Shown here piece by piece: positions 9,984-21,900 of a stretch of 64,000 nt of DNA (within the stretch, counting starts at the first letter, position 1; each line of letters begins with the position of its first letter). The DNA comes from Struthidea cinerea (lineage: Eukaryota; Chordata; Aves; Passeriformes; Corcoracidae). Both the position numbers and the translations under genes were made by a program. The notes beneath the pieces are model-generated. The model saw only the letters and a program-made list of their open reading frames with translations. It made no database searches and was not told the origin of the DNA. Where the stretch lies: the NCBI GenBank assembly GCA_013397865.1, contig VZTI01003657.1, positions 306,806-370,805 on the forward strand, read 5' to 3'.

Positions 9984-12900
9984 GTAGGAGCCCAGGGGAG
10001 AGGGACAACAAGGGGGGGTGATGTTGTGCCTCCCAGAAAGACCTCAGGTGAGGACAAGCAGGAAGGGGTTCACCAAACCCTGCCCTAAAACTCAGAAGGT
10101 GGAGCTACAGAGCCCTCAGTAGACAACAGCACATCTCCCTGCTCCCCTCCCAGTTCAGCTTTGCCTCTGGCTTTGAGGGTTTTCCCTGCTGCCCTGGCTG
10201 TGAGCTGTGATGGGCTCTGCTCTACCCTGAGCCCTGAGCTGTTGCAGGAACCAGGGGATAGACCTGGGTTGCCCATCTGGGACATTCACTTACTGTTACA
10301 GGAAAGGTCCTGGAGAAAGGCCGAGGTCTGAAGGAACTGCTCAGCATCCCCAACTCAGCCATGGTGGTGGCCGTGGAGCCCTACGAGCCAGGGACGTGGC
10401 TGGTCACGGTAGGCTGGTGGCAGACCTGCACATCCTCTGCCTTTCCTGATGGATATTTAGCTTGCCAGGCTTTTTCCAGGTGTGGACTTTCCCCATACAT
10501 CTCCAGCCAGGCAGAGGACGTGTGAGCAGGCTGGAAGGGGCCGGCTACAATCTCCTCTCCCTTCCCCTGCCCTCAGCACTTGCCTCTCAATCTGCTTCCA
10601 GGCCCGGAGCAGTGGCCGCCACTCGCTGAGGATCACGGGCATCAGCAACGTTAATTTTCAAGCCAGCTTCTCCACCCAGCCGGAGTTTGACACCAGCCAG
10701 CCGGGAGAGCGGCCGGTGCAGGGTGAGGGCGGTGCTGCCCGGGGGGCTGGGTGCTGCACCTGGGCGTTTTGCAGCCGGGAATGTTCCTGGTGGTTTTTTC
10801 CTCCCCCCGCTTTCCAGGTCTGCCCATCTCCGTGCTGGTGAACTGCACCGGCCTGAGGCCGCCTGGGCGCCTGCAGGAGATCGAGCTCTTCAACACCTCG
10901 GGCCACGTCCTCCTCTCGCTGCCCGCGCGTCCCCTCTCCAACTCCTCCTCCGGCTCCACCCCGCAGCTCTGGGTGGGTTCACCGCTCTGGGTCCCCCCGG
11001 GTGACTTTCTACTGAAGGTGAAGGGTGAAGATGCCCAGGGCCACCCCCTGCACCGCCTCTCGGGGGTCGCCTACACCAGCGTGGTGCCCAGTGAGTGCAA
11101 CCTGAGGGTGCTGAGCAGGGACCAGAGGCTCCAGCACTGCCTCTGCTTTGGTTTCTCCTTGGTCATGCTGCTTTCCAGTGCAGCTCCCAGTGAGCTTCCG
11201 AAGGGTGTTACACATCTGGACATCCTTCCAGGTCTGCCTAAAGTGAATATCTCCAGCAAGATCCAGGCTTACAACCGTGAGCCACAGCTCATCTCCTGCT
11301 CTGCACGGAGTGAGGTCCCTTTCCGCCTGCAGCTCAGCCGCGGCGGGATGAAGCTCAGGGAAGAGCAGCTCTTCAGGTGAGCCTCTGGTATGGCCCAGTG
11401 AGCCCCAGGAGGGACCCACGTGGGCAGCAACAGCCCCTGAGCTGTGCCAGCTGGGGGGATGCTGTGTGCTGGCTGGGTGCCTTCAGGTTCTGAGCACCCC
11501 AAAAGGAAAATCCCAAGGGACAGGTCCGCAGCAAGTGGGGATGCACTTCTTTGCCTGACTCAGATGAAAAAAAAGTCCCAGGGAGTAGGATTAGGATGGT
11601 GGCAGGGCAGTCCCAAGGTGGGAGTGATCCAGTTTCATCTCTCCCTTTTTGTAGGATTTCAGGGAACATCAGCTGGCTGATCCCCGCAGTGTCCGAGAGT
11701 GACGAAGGGTTTTACGAGTGCACGGCCACGAGCAAGGTCGGAGTGACACGGGCTCGTGCCTATGTCTCTGTCTCAGGTGGGGGCTGCTTGTGCCAAGCCT
11801 TAGAGGCTTTTCCATGTTTGTGCCTGGGCACGGGCTCCTCTCACCCAGACATCCCGTGTCTGTAGAGCCACCACCGCGCCTCATCGCCCCAGGCAACATC
11901 ACGGCTTCACCGGGCCAAGACGTGGTCATGTCCTGCGTGGTTCTGGGGGATGTGCCCTACAACCTGACGTGGAGCTGGGACAGGAAGGCGGCGCAGCCAG
12001 GGGACGGCCGGACCCGGCTGCTGCAGAACCGCTCTCTGGAGATCAGCCACGTGCGGCCAGGGGATGGGGGCCTGTACGAGTGCGTGGCACAGAGCGCCCG
12101 TGGCACTGCCACTGCCTCCCTGTGGCTCTTCATCCAGGGTAGGCTTCGCTCCTGTGTGGGACCCTGGCCTGGGGATATTTTGCCCCGTGGGTGAATGGCA
12201 CCTGGGGGCTGAGCCCTGCTCCAACCCCCGTGCAGAGGCGCCGTGGGTGAAGGTGGACCCCAGTCCCCAGCGTTTCAGCAGGGGCCAGGAGCTGCGGCTG
12301 AACTGCACGGCCGGGGGCCACCCCCCGCCCCACACCACCTGGAAGCGCTGGGGCTGGGCGCTGCAGCAGGATGAGAGGTAACCCCTGGGGACCCGGGAGC
12401 CTCCATCCTGCCTGTCCCGCAGGGATGGTGCTCCCCTCGCAGGGATGCACAGGCTGAGGGAGGGAGGCTTGGGGCTGCCATAGCTCTGGAGAGAGGGATG
12501 CGTTGCAGTGACCCAGCCCAGGCTCCTGAGATGCTTGGCATGCTGCTGGCCTTCATTTTCTGTATTTATTTTTAAGCTGTCCTGCCTTATCCAGGTCACC
12601 GTCCCCGCTTTGCACACCTGGTGTGAGCTCAAGTCTCAAAATACTCCTTGTACTTCCCCTTAATTTCTTCTGCTTTTTGCCTTTCAACTCCTGCACGTGT
12701 CAGGCTGTGAGTGCCGGAGCTGACTTTGGGAAAGCCTTTTGGACTTTTGAGATGAAAAAGGCCCAATTCTCAGTGCTTTTCCCTGGTTCAAAGCAAAGTC
12801 CTTCCCTGCAGCAGCTGGCTCTGAGTGCTGACCCACATCCACCGCATGCCCAGCACGGCCTGAAGCCTGCTCATTTATATCGACACGTTTCCCATCACCC

Positions 12901-15900
12901 CTGTTTTCACAGGCCTCATTTCTCCCTTTCTCTCCCATTTGCTGCAGGGTTTTCAGGGATGCTGAGGGTACCCTGCACATCAGGTCTGCTGTCCCAGAGG
13001 ATGCGGGGAATTACAGCTGCTACGCCAGCAGCACACTGGGCTGGGATGAGCAAGTGATCACCCTGGAGTTCACTGGTACCTGCTCCCTGCTCGCTGGCAG
13101 CGCACTGGGGATGGGGCTGTGTGTGACAAAGGGTGCTGTGGGACAGCTCCCAGAGCTCTGGGGTCCCCTCGGGCTGGATGGCACCGCCCCCAGCGCGGCA
13201 GAAAGTGACCGAAGACCTCTCTCCCCGTGACACAGAACCTCCTGCCATCCTGGCAGTGACGCCCAGCCTGAAGGTGCTGGTGGGTGAAGATGTGACCCTG
13301 GAGTGCTGGGTTTCGGGGGCACCCCCACCCCACGTTGTGTGGTACAAAGGTGAGACTGGGAGCACGCACTGGGACCCCACCGCTGCCCCGCAGGGGCGTC
13401 ACACGTGGGGTCCCCTGGCGTGACATCGGGAGGGGCCCACAGAGGCACGTGGGGCGCTGATGCGAGGGTCTCGGGGCAGGGGAGCAGGCGATGGCGAGGT
13501 TCCCGGCGGGCACGCAGCGCGCGGTGCTGCGGCTGCAGGCGGTGCGCGAGGAGGACGCGGGGCGCTACGGCTGCGAGGCCCTCGGCGAGGCCGGCGTCGC
13601 CCTCGACAGCACCATGCTGCACGTGGGGTGTAAGTCCTGTTGGTCCTACCGGGTGCTCAAGCCTGTTCCGCAGCTCTCCTTTCTGGCTCAGCTCCCACTC
13701 GCTGCTTCCCGAGTCTCCCGGGCTACCCAGCAGGGAGGTGTTGGTGCTTGGTACAAACAGGCGGAAGCCTGGCAGGGTTTCCAAGCTTCGGGAAGATGCA
13801 GGAGGCTCAACAAGTGGCAAAAGACAAGGCAGTTATTGCATGGGGACATGAGGGCTCGGGATGTAACTGGGGGTGCAAAGTGCGATCAGTGGGATTAGGC
13901 AGAGGTGGGGGCTGACTTGTGTGTGCCTGAAAATCCAGCGTTTTCTGCTGGAGGCAGAAGGGGTGAAAGAGCGTGAGGAGGAGGAGGGAAGGCTCCGTGT
14001 TGAGGGCACCAGGGTTTAAAGCAGTTAAAGATGGAAAAGTGCAACAGATTTCACTGACCCAGAGGGTGATGAGTGTAACTGGAAGGGATGGAAACTGCAA
14101 CGGCTCTGACAGCTTTGGAAAAGCACCAAATGCTTTAAGTCAGTCTCGTAACTTGTCAGGGCACCTGGCTGATTGGTTTTGCAGCCCCATTCCTTCTCCA
14201 GGCTCAGCTGTGGGGAAGCCGGGATGCTGGACCTGCCTGAGCCCCTTCTCTGCTGCTCTCTCCTCCAGCTGCCCCTCACTTTCCTGAGCCCCTGGGTGAC
14301 GTGGAGGTCAAGGTTGGGGAGAGCGTGAGCCTGCTGTGCCGTGTCGAGGGATCTCCCCTGCCACAGGTCACCTGGTCCCGGCAGGACGGGAAGCCCGTGG
14401 TGGGCTGGCAGGGACCATGGGGTGTTTCCAGCCAGCTGGAGGCTGCCCAGCTCCTCATTGACAGTAAGAGCTGAGTGTGCATGCATTTATTTGTGTTTTT
14501 AACTTGTGCAAGCTTAGCTGTGCTGTAACAGCCTGCAAGCCCCCAGTGCTGCGGGGTCTGTCCCCACTGGAGATGGTGGTGGGGCAGGGGAGGGTGGTCC
14601 CCGTCCTGGAGCTTGCTCCAGCCTCTCCAGCCCCACCAGGCTGAGGCTTCTCCCCACTGTGCTGCAGGTGCCTCGCTGGATGACCAAGCCACCTACATCT
14701 GTGAAGCCCAGAATGAGTTTGGGAAAATCCACGCAGAGGTCAAGCTCACAGTCACCGGACAGGGTTTGTTGTTCCGTGCTTTGGTTGGTGAATCGATCCC
14801 AGCTCTGCTGGCAGTGAGTGAGTGGCAGACCCGAGCAGCTGTCTCTGGTCCTGAGCTGGCCACAGTGAATGCTCAGCGACCCCAGGGCAGGGTTTGGGCA
14901 ATGCCCTTCCCAGCCCTCTTTGGCTTCATATGCTGACATGGACCCAAACTGCAGCCAATATCCCCAAATTCCTAGGGGAGTGGGATATCAGGGCTGGCTT
15001 CTGCCAAGCCAGGATCCGGACCTTGGAAGAAAGGTGTTCTAGATCTGTTCTCCTGAGTGTTCCTGGCCAGTTTATCACTGAGTAATACTGGTTGCCTTTC
15101 CCCTCTTTCAAGCAGCCCCAGAAATAGCTCTTGCATCCCCCGTGGTCCGTGTGCTCCCAGGCCAGCCCGTGTCGCTGCCCTGCGTGATCCTGGCTGGGAG
15201 CCCGTTCCCAGCCCGCCGCTGGCTGAAGGATGGGCAGATGGTGAGACCTCCACGCCTGCTGGGATGGTGGGTGGGTGGAGGGACACCTACCCTGTGGTGA
15301 GGGTTTCACTGCAGGATGGCTCCCCCAACCTCTGGGGCCAAAGCTGCTGGTGAAAGAATCCAAGGGAGCATTTGTGTTGGGAGGGCAACGCGGGTTTATC
15401 TCCACATCAGGATGTTCCTGTTGCTCAAGGATGCATTTCTGGATGTGCCCCAAAGACACAGATAGGTTGTTGTTTGACCTCCAATCTGCCCAGCTTTCTG
15501 CTCTCTGCCCATGTCCAGGTGGCCCCAGGTGACCGCTATTCCATCCGGGCTGACGGGAGCCTGCACGTGGGCCAGGCGTCGCAGGGGGATGCAGGGACGT
15601 TCACCTGTGAGGTGACCAACACCCTCGGCTCGCACAGGCAGGACGTGTCCCTGGTCATCCACGGTGAGTGGCAGGGAGCTGGGTGTCCCCACTCAGCCGT
15701 GGCGTGGGGCAGGCGCTCTCTGTGCTCTGCTCTCTGTGGTGGACGTGGCCCTGGCCATGCAGGATGAGGGGCTTCTCTTCCTTCCCAGTTCCTCCCAGCA
15801 TTGAGCCTGGCCCCGTCCTCGTCACTGCCACCGAGGGAGCGGCTGTCACCCTACGGTGCAATGCCACCGGCGTGCCCCCCCCTGCTGTCACCTGGGCAAA

Positions 15901-18900
15901 GGTAGGTGACAGGGACAGGCCGTGCCCCTGCCAGCCAGGCTGGGGCCACCCTCGGGTTCAGGGTAATGTGTTTGAAGGGAGTGTAGCTCCCCAGTGTGGC
16001 TGCGGCTGCCTGGGGAGGTGGCATCGAGTGCCCTGGGAAGCTGGGACCAGGGCACGGCTTACTCTGTCTTGCCTTTGGGATGTTCAGCTCGTGGGAGGAT
16101 CTCTGCCTTCCTCCCTTCCCTTTCTTCTGTAGGGCACGGAGCCCATTTCACTGAGCCCACACTACCACCCTGACCCCGATGGGACCCTCCTGATCCCTTC
16201 ACCATCCTCTGGGGACGCTGGCACCTACTTCTGCACAGCCACCAATGCAGCAGGGTTCTCCAGCCGGGAGATGCAGCTCTCCATCAGCAGTGAGTGCTCA
16301 GGACAGCTCCAGAGGGGGCTGGCAGGGAGAGCATGACCTGGGAACAGTCCTGGCTTCCTTGGAGCACCTATCCAGGTGCCAGATGGGTTTGCAGGATGGG
16401 AAGAGAAGCGATGAGGGCTGTGGGGCACCCGAAGGGTCCCTGCACCAGCCGCGCTCCCTCTCCATCCAGCGAAGCCCAGGATCGGCGTGAACGGATCACA
16501 GGAATCAGATCCTGTCACCATCCTGGCTGTGCTGGGGCAGGAGACCACCCTGCCCTGCGAGGTTCAAGGAAATCCCCCTCCCCTGGTGGTGTGGAGCCGG
16601 GAGCAGCAGCCACTGCCTCTCGCCACCATGAGGTAAGGAGGGTTGTGGGTGCTGGGGGCCACGATCTCCTGGCATTTTGTGTCTCTTCAGAGGGATGTCA
16701 GGTCCATGAAAGGACTCAGCTGCTTGGCAGGGAGATGTGAAGGGCACCCCTGGCACCCTGTGGCCAGTGCTCAGTGCAGGAGCTGAGGCAGCCAAGCGGT
16801 ACAGCATTAGCTCTGCTCTCCTTGGAGTGCACCAGGCCCTTTTCCATCTTCCAAACATCTGCTGGGGCCAAGCAGCTGCTTCCAACCCTTCATGTGCCTA
16901 CCCTGGATGCAGGGCTGGGGTTGGGAAGTAAAGGCAACTCCAGTGCAGCTCCTCACCCTGCTGTCTGTCTGCCTTCGTGCACATTCCTGCCTTGTGCCGT
17001 CACGAGGTCAAGGATGTGCCTGGGGATGGTGGATCCCTGTGGGAAGTGTTGGACCAGGGCTTGGTGCTTCTTGGGATCAGGTTTGGCATAAACACAGTTT
17101 TTAGCCCAGCAGTGGCTTTGTCTGCACTGGAATGTGGGGTTTTAGGCCAGTTTTGTTCCAGTGAGTGACTTCTGGAGGGACAAATCAATTTGTTGATGGT
17201 GTTGAAGCTGATGGCAGCCACGAGACAGTCATTTAATGTGATTTGATGGGAGAAGATAAACACACATCCACCCATTCTCCAGGTTATTTGGTGTCTTGGT
17301 CCTCCAATGCTTTCTCAGCACATTAAGGATTCCCTTCCAGCATAGTGCTAAAGCCACAGGCCCCAGTCTTGGGGTTAAGCACTTCTTTCCCTGCACCTGA
17401 GGATTGCTGTGGGAAGCAGGAAGGCATCTTGGTTTTGCTCTTCTTGGGGGATGTGCTGCCTTGTTGTTCGTGTCTGCTTTGCCATGGCTGTTCCTGGCTG
17501 ACCTGTGCTGCTCCTCTCATCTCAGCTGGCTTGTCCATGCTGGGTGATTTATGGGAGCACACGAGGAGGAATCTGCAGCCGTGGGCTGAGATGATGTTAT
17601 GTCTGTGGAGCACAGATGAGGCTGGGAATGAGAGCGTGGCCAGCTCCAGCTGCAGGGACTGTGCTCTGGGGGGACCCTTGTCCTCCTTCATCCCCCTGGG
17701 CCCATGTGCTGCCTCATGCTGAGCCCATGCGGGGGCTGAGCAAAGGGGATCTGCCCCCATGGGCAGCTCTGCCTCCCTCTTTGCACGAGAGGTGGCCCTG
17801 GTGACCTTCTCTTGGCTGTCCCAAGGTGATGGTGAGCTCTCAGCCCTTAGCTCCTGCTCAGGGGTAGATGACGGATGACGTGGCTGTTCTTCCCATCAGC
17901 TTTTCTGTTCCTTCTCCCCCAAGGTACAGTGTCCTCCCTTCAGGATCCCTCCATCTGGCCCAGCCCCAGGTGACGGACACCGGCCTCTACACCTGCACGG
18001 CCACGAACGCCGCGGGGAATGCCTCGCTCAGCTACAGCCTGCACGTCCGAGGTTCAAATACCCCTCCCCGGCCTTCCTGTACCGCTGGGGTCCTGCACCC
18101 TCCAAGCCCCTGGCTGCTCTCACATCCCTGTGCCAGGGTCTGAGGGTGGTCCCAGCCTGAGGTCCCTGTCCCCCCAGCTCCCCCCCAGCTGTGGATTGGA
18201 GATGGGGAAAGCCACCTGACGGCTGTTGCCAACGCCTCCCTGAGGATTCACTGTCGTGCCACGGGCATCCCCCCACCCCAGATCCAGTGAGTGCTGCCAA
18301 GGGGTGGGCGCTGCCCGTGTCCCCAGGATGGGTGGTAGGAGCCTCTGGCATTGGGTGTCCGTTCCTTCTCCTTGTCCCTGGTGCCCTCTGCTCAACAGCC
18401 TGGGCACTGTCAGCCCCATTCCAGGTGACAAGGGGACAGTCCTTGCTGCCAGCACCCAAGCTCACCCCTTTAGTGTGTAGAGATGGGGTGGGTGGTGGCA
18501 GGACAGACCAAGGACTTGCTGCCTGTCCCCTCCCTCACAGGTGGCTGAAGGATGGGCACCCGCTGGATGGGCACGATGGTGTGGTGGTGTCCGAGGACGG
18601 TGGGACTCTGCTGGTCACCCGAGTGGGGCTTGGTCACCAAGGGCTCTACGTCTGCCAGGGCAGCAGCTGGGCAGGGCTGGCCCAGGCAGAGGTGCAGGTT
18701 TCAGTGCATGGTGAGAGCAGCATCTGGGCTGAGACCTGCTATCCATCCCATGTGTCGGGAAGAACGTGGCTGGCTAAAGGGGTGGGAGATCTTGGCCCGG
18801 ATTTTTGGTAGGTACAGGGTCACCGGGTTGATCCCTTGGGATCTTGTCCTTTGTTGATGAGGCGGAGAGCTGATGGCCACTGGTACCACGGTAGGTCCAT

Positions 18901-21900
18901 GACTGGTGTTTCCTGGTGGAGGGTCCTCCCCCAGCCCCATTTCCCCTCCACCAGCAGGAAGCAACTCTGAAAGTGCCGGGTGAGAAACCAGGCAGGGAGC
19001 GGCGATTCCTGCCTGGAAAGGATGAATGTCTCATTGGGGCAGGGAACAAAACTCTGGCTGCCTTGGGGAGCAGTGGTGGCATCACGGGGTGATGTGGTCC
19101 CCTCCCAGAGCGGGGACCGAGCTGTGGCCCCCGGCTGCTGCTCTGCCAGGGCTCGGTGTGTGCCGAGAGCCATCGGTGAGCCTGGCTGTGCCCCAGGGCC
19201 CCGCACTGTGGCGGCTGCACACAGCCCGAGTCACACGCAGCCGGTGACAGTGGGTGCTGGGTTGCAGTGCCCCCAAACATCGAACCCAGCGCGGTGGATC
19301 TGGCCGTCCCGGAGAACGGCACGGCATCCCTGGAATGCCTGGCCTCGGGGCTGCCTGCTCCCGGTGAGTCAGTCCTGCCCCTCAGCTCTTGCTCGTGAAT
19401 CCCTGGGGTTTTCCCTGGGCGAGGCGGGCAGCAGCATCGCTCCTCACAGCTCCGCTCTCTGCTTCCCTCCAGACATCACCTGGTACAAGGGGCACGAGCG
19501 GCTCTCGGCCGGAGCAGGACTGACCCTGTCCGGGGATGGGAAGCGCCTGCAGATCCCACGTGCCCGACTCTCCGATGCCGGCAGCTACCGCTGCGTGGCC
19601 TCCAGCGTGGCCGGTGTGGCTGAGCTCTGGTACAGCCTGCAGGTCACTGGTGAGTGCAGCTGTGGCTGCCCGAGAGATGGGGGCTTCCCCTCTGGAATCT
19701 CCCGTGTGAGCGTGGGACCAGTGGGGCTGTCCCAGCCCTCAGGACACATCCTGGAAGATGGCTCTAGCCGACCCCTGTCCTCTGCCTCATTTTCAATTCC
19801 AGTCATGCAATCCCCTGTGTTCATCCCAAATGCTGTCCTGGAAAGCCATGGCCCCATGCCAGGTCCCATTAGGGGGTGACCTATCCGCCCTGTCCCTTTT
19901 GCACCCTGTGTGCCCGGTGACATTTCTGTTGCCCCTGGACTCAGTGGAGTCAGTGGTGACTCTGGGGCTGCTGCCAAGACAGGCACTGGATGCATTTTCT
20001 CACTTGATCCAAGCATCCCTGCAGCTTCCCAGCCCACTCAGCATGTCCACAGCAGCGGGGGCTGAGCCAGGGTCTGGCTTTTCTTAGGGATGCTCTAGGC
20101 CAGTTGGTGGAAGTCCTGCAGGCAGGTGGCCAGGGAGTGGAGAAGATCCAGTTCTCCTGGTCTGGGCTTGTTCCTGCAATCTCTTCCCAGGGAAATGTTT
20201 GCACGTCTGCTGTCCTGGCTCGCGTGGATTGTTTGGGTTCTGCTGTTTTTGTTTTTCAAGGGTTTCTGGGTGTTGGGCTTTTCTTCTCCAAATTGATATC
20301 CCTCATGGGAAGGAGTTACCATTTTCCAGCCAGCTGTTATTTATGAGCAGCTGAGAACAGCATCCGATAATGGAAAGAGTTGGGTAACCCTCTCAGTGGG
20401 CAGGGCTGCTGAATAAGCTGTGTCTGGCCAACCTGACCTTGGCCTGCTTGTGGGATGCTTGGTCATCCTCTGCTGCTGGCCACGTGCAATTAAAAGCATC
20501 CCTCGCTTGGCTGGAGAGACAAGATTATTGTTTCCATGTGAAGCCAGGGCAGGGGAATGTCACTGGTTTTTTTTGTGGCAGCCAGCAGGGCTGCGGGGGG
20601 TGTTATCCAGCAGGATGGAGCTCCAGTGAGGAGCTCCCCTTCTTCTCTTGCCTGACGCCGTCATCTGAGCTGCTCCTCTCGTCCCTGCAGTGCCTCCGTC
20701 CTTCTCCTCGGCAGAGCCCGAGGCCGTGTCTGTGCTGGAGGGGCAATCTGTCCAGCTGGCCTGCGAGTGCCATGGGATCCCCCTGCCCACCCTGAGCTGG
20801 TGGAAGGACGGTAGGGCCCTGTTCCTCAGCCCCATCTCTCCCCTCATCACATGCGTCGACCCAGCTGTTGGTCTCCTTGGAGCAAGGAGCGCTTTTTGTT
20901 GAGTAGTATCCAGCTTCTGGGTGGGAATTTGTCCTGCCGGGAGCCTGAGGGGAAGCTGCTCTCCCCTTCCCTGGGCAGGTGAGCCGCTCTCCACCCAGCC
21001 AGGGAGCCCAAAGCTGGTGTCCCCAGGAGGGAACGTGGTGTACATGGAGAAGGTACAGCTGCTGGACGAGGGGACGTACACCTGCGAGTGCAGGAACGCT
21101 GCTGGCAGCAGCAGCAAGGAGCATCACCTGGAGGTGCATGGTGAGCGTGGGGGACTGGAGACCTGTGGAGGTGGGTGGAGGTGTTGTGACCTCTCTCAGT
21201 GCAAGGTCCAGATGGACCCAAAGCCATTGCCTGCTGCCTTGGGCATCTTGGAAGGGGTGCTGTTACCTGGGCCAGCTTTGCCCCTCCACTTGTGCACGGC
21301 TGAGGGAGTTGCTGCACATCCCCTCCACCCTGTGTCCCTCTGCCCGCAGCACTGCCAAGGGTCCAGGGCAGCAGCAACGCCCTGAGGAAGGTTTCTGTCA
21401 TCGAGGGTGGCGAGACAGTCTTGGAGTGCGAGGCCATGGGGACACCACCAGCCTGGGCGACGTGGGTGAAGGACGGGCAGCCTGTGGCTGGTGGGGACGG
21501 GCTCCTGCTTACGGAGCAAGGGAGGCGGCTGCACATCCCCAGGGCAGAGGTGGCCCATGCAGGACACTACACTTGCCTGGTGGCCAACGCAGAGGGGCAG
21601 GAGCAGAGGGAGTTTGATGTTTCGGTGCATGGTAAGGATGTGGGATGGGGCGGGTGGATGCAGGCAGGACGAGGAGGGTGGTGATGTGGAGCAGCCTGAT
21701 GTGGAGTAGATGTTGGACAATCCAGCGTGTAGAAGGTCTCAGGGTCAGCAAGGTTATGCTTCAGGAACAGCTGTAGAACTGTTCATCCATCCTGGGTCCA
21801 TCAGGTGGGAGTTTCTTTCCAGACCCATCACATAAAAATCCTCTATTACCCAAAGATTTGGGCAAACCTCATGGGTCAAGGTCGCTTGAGCTATAAAAGG

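Noticed and set aside
8777..10057. 426-residue open frame on the - strand
   Set aside because: It is antisense to HMCN2 exons 3-5 and their introns; its length comes from the GC-rich coding strand and it has no recognisable domain.
16633..17923. Hidden Ig exons in the longest HMCN2 intron
   Set aside because: No frame shows the Cys, Trp and DxGxYxC pattern between plausible phase-1 splice sites.
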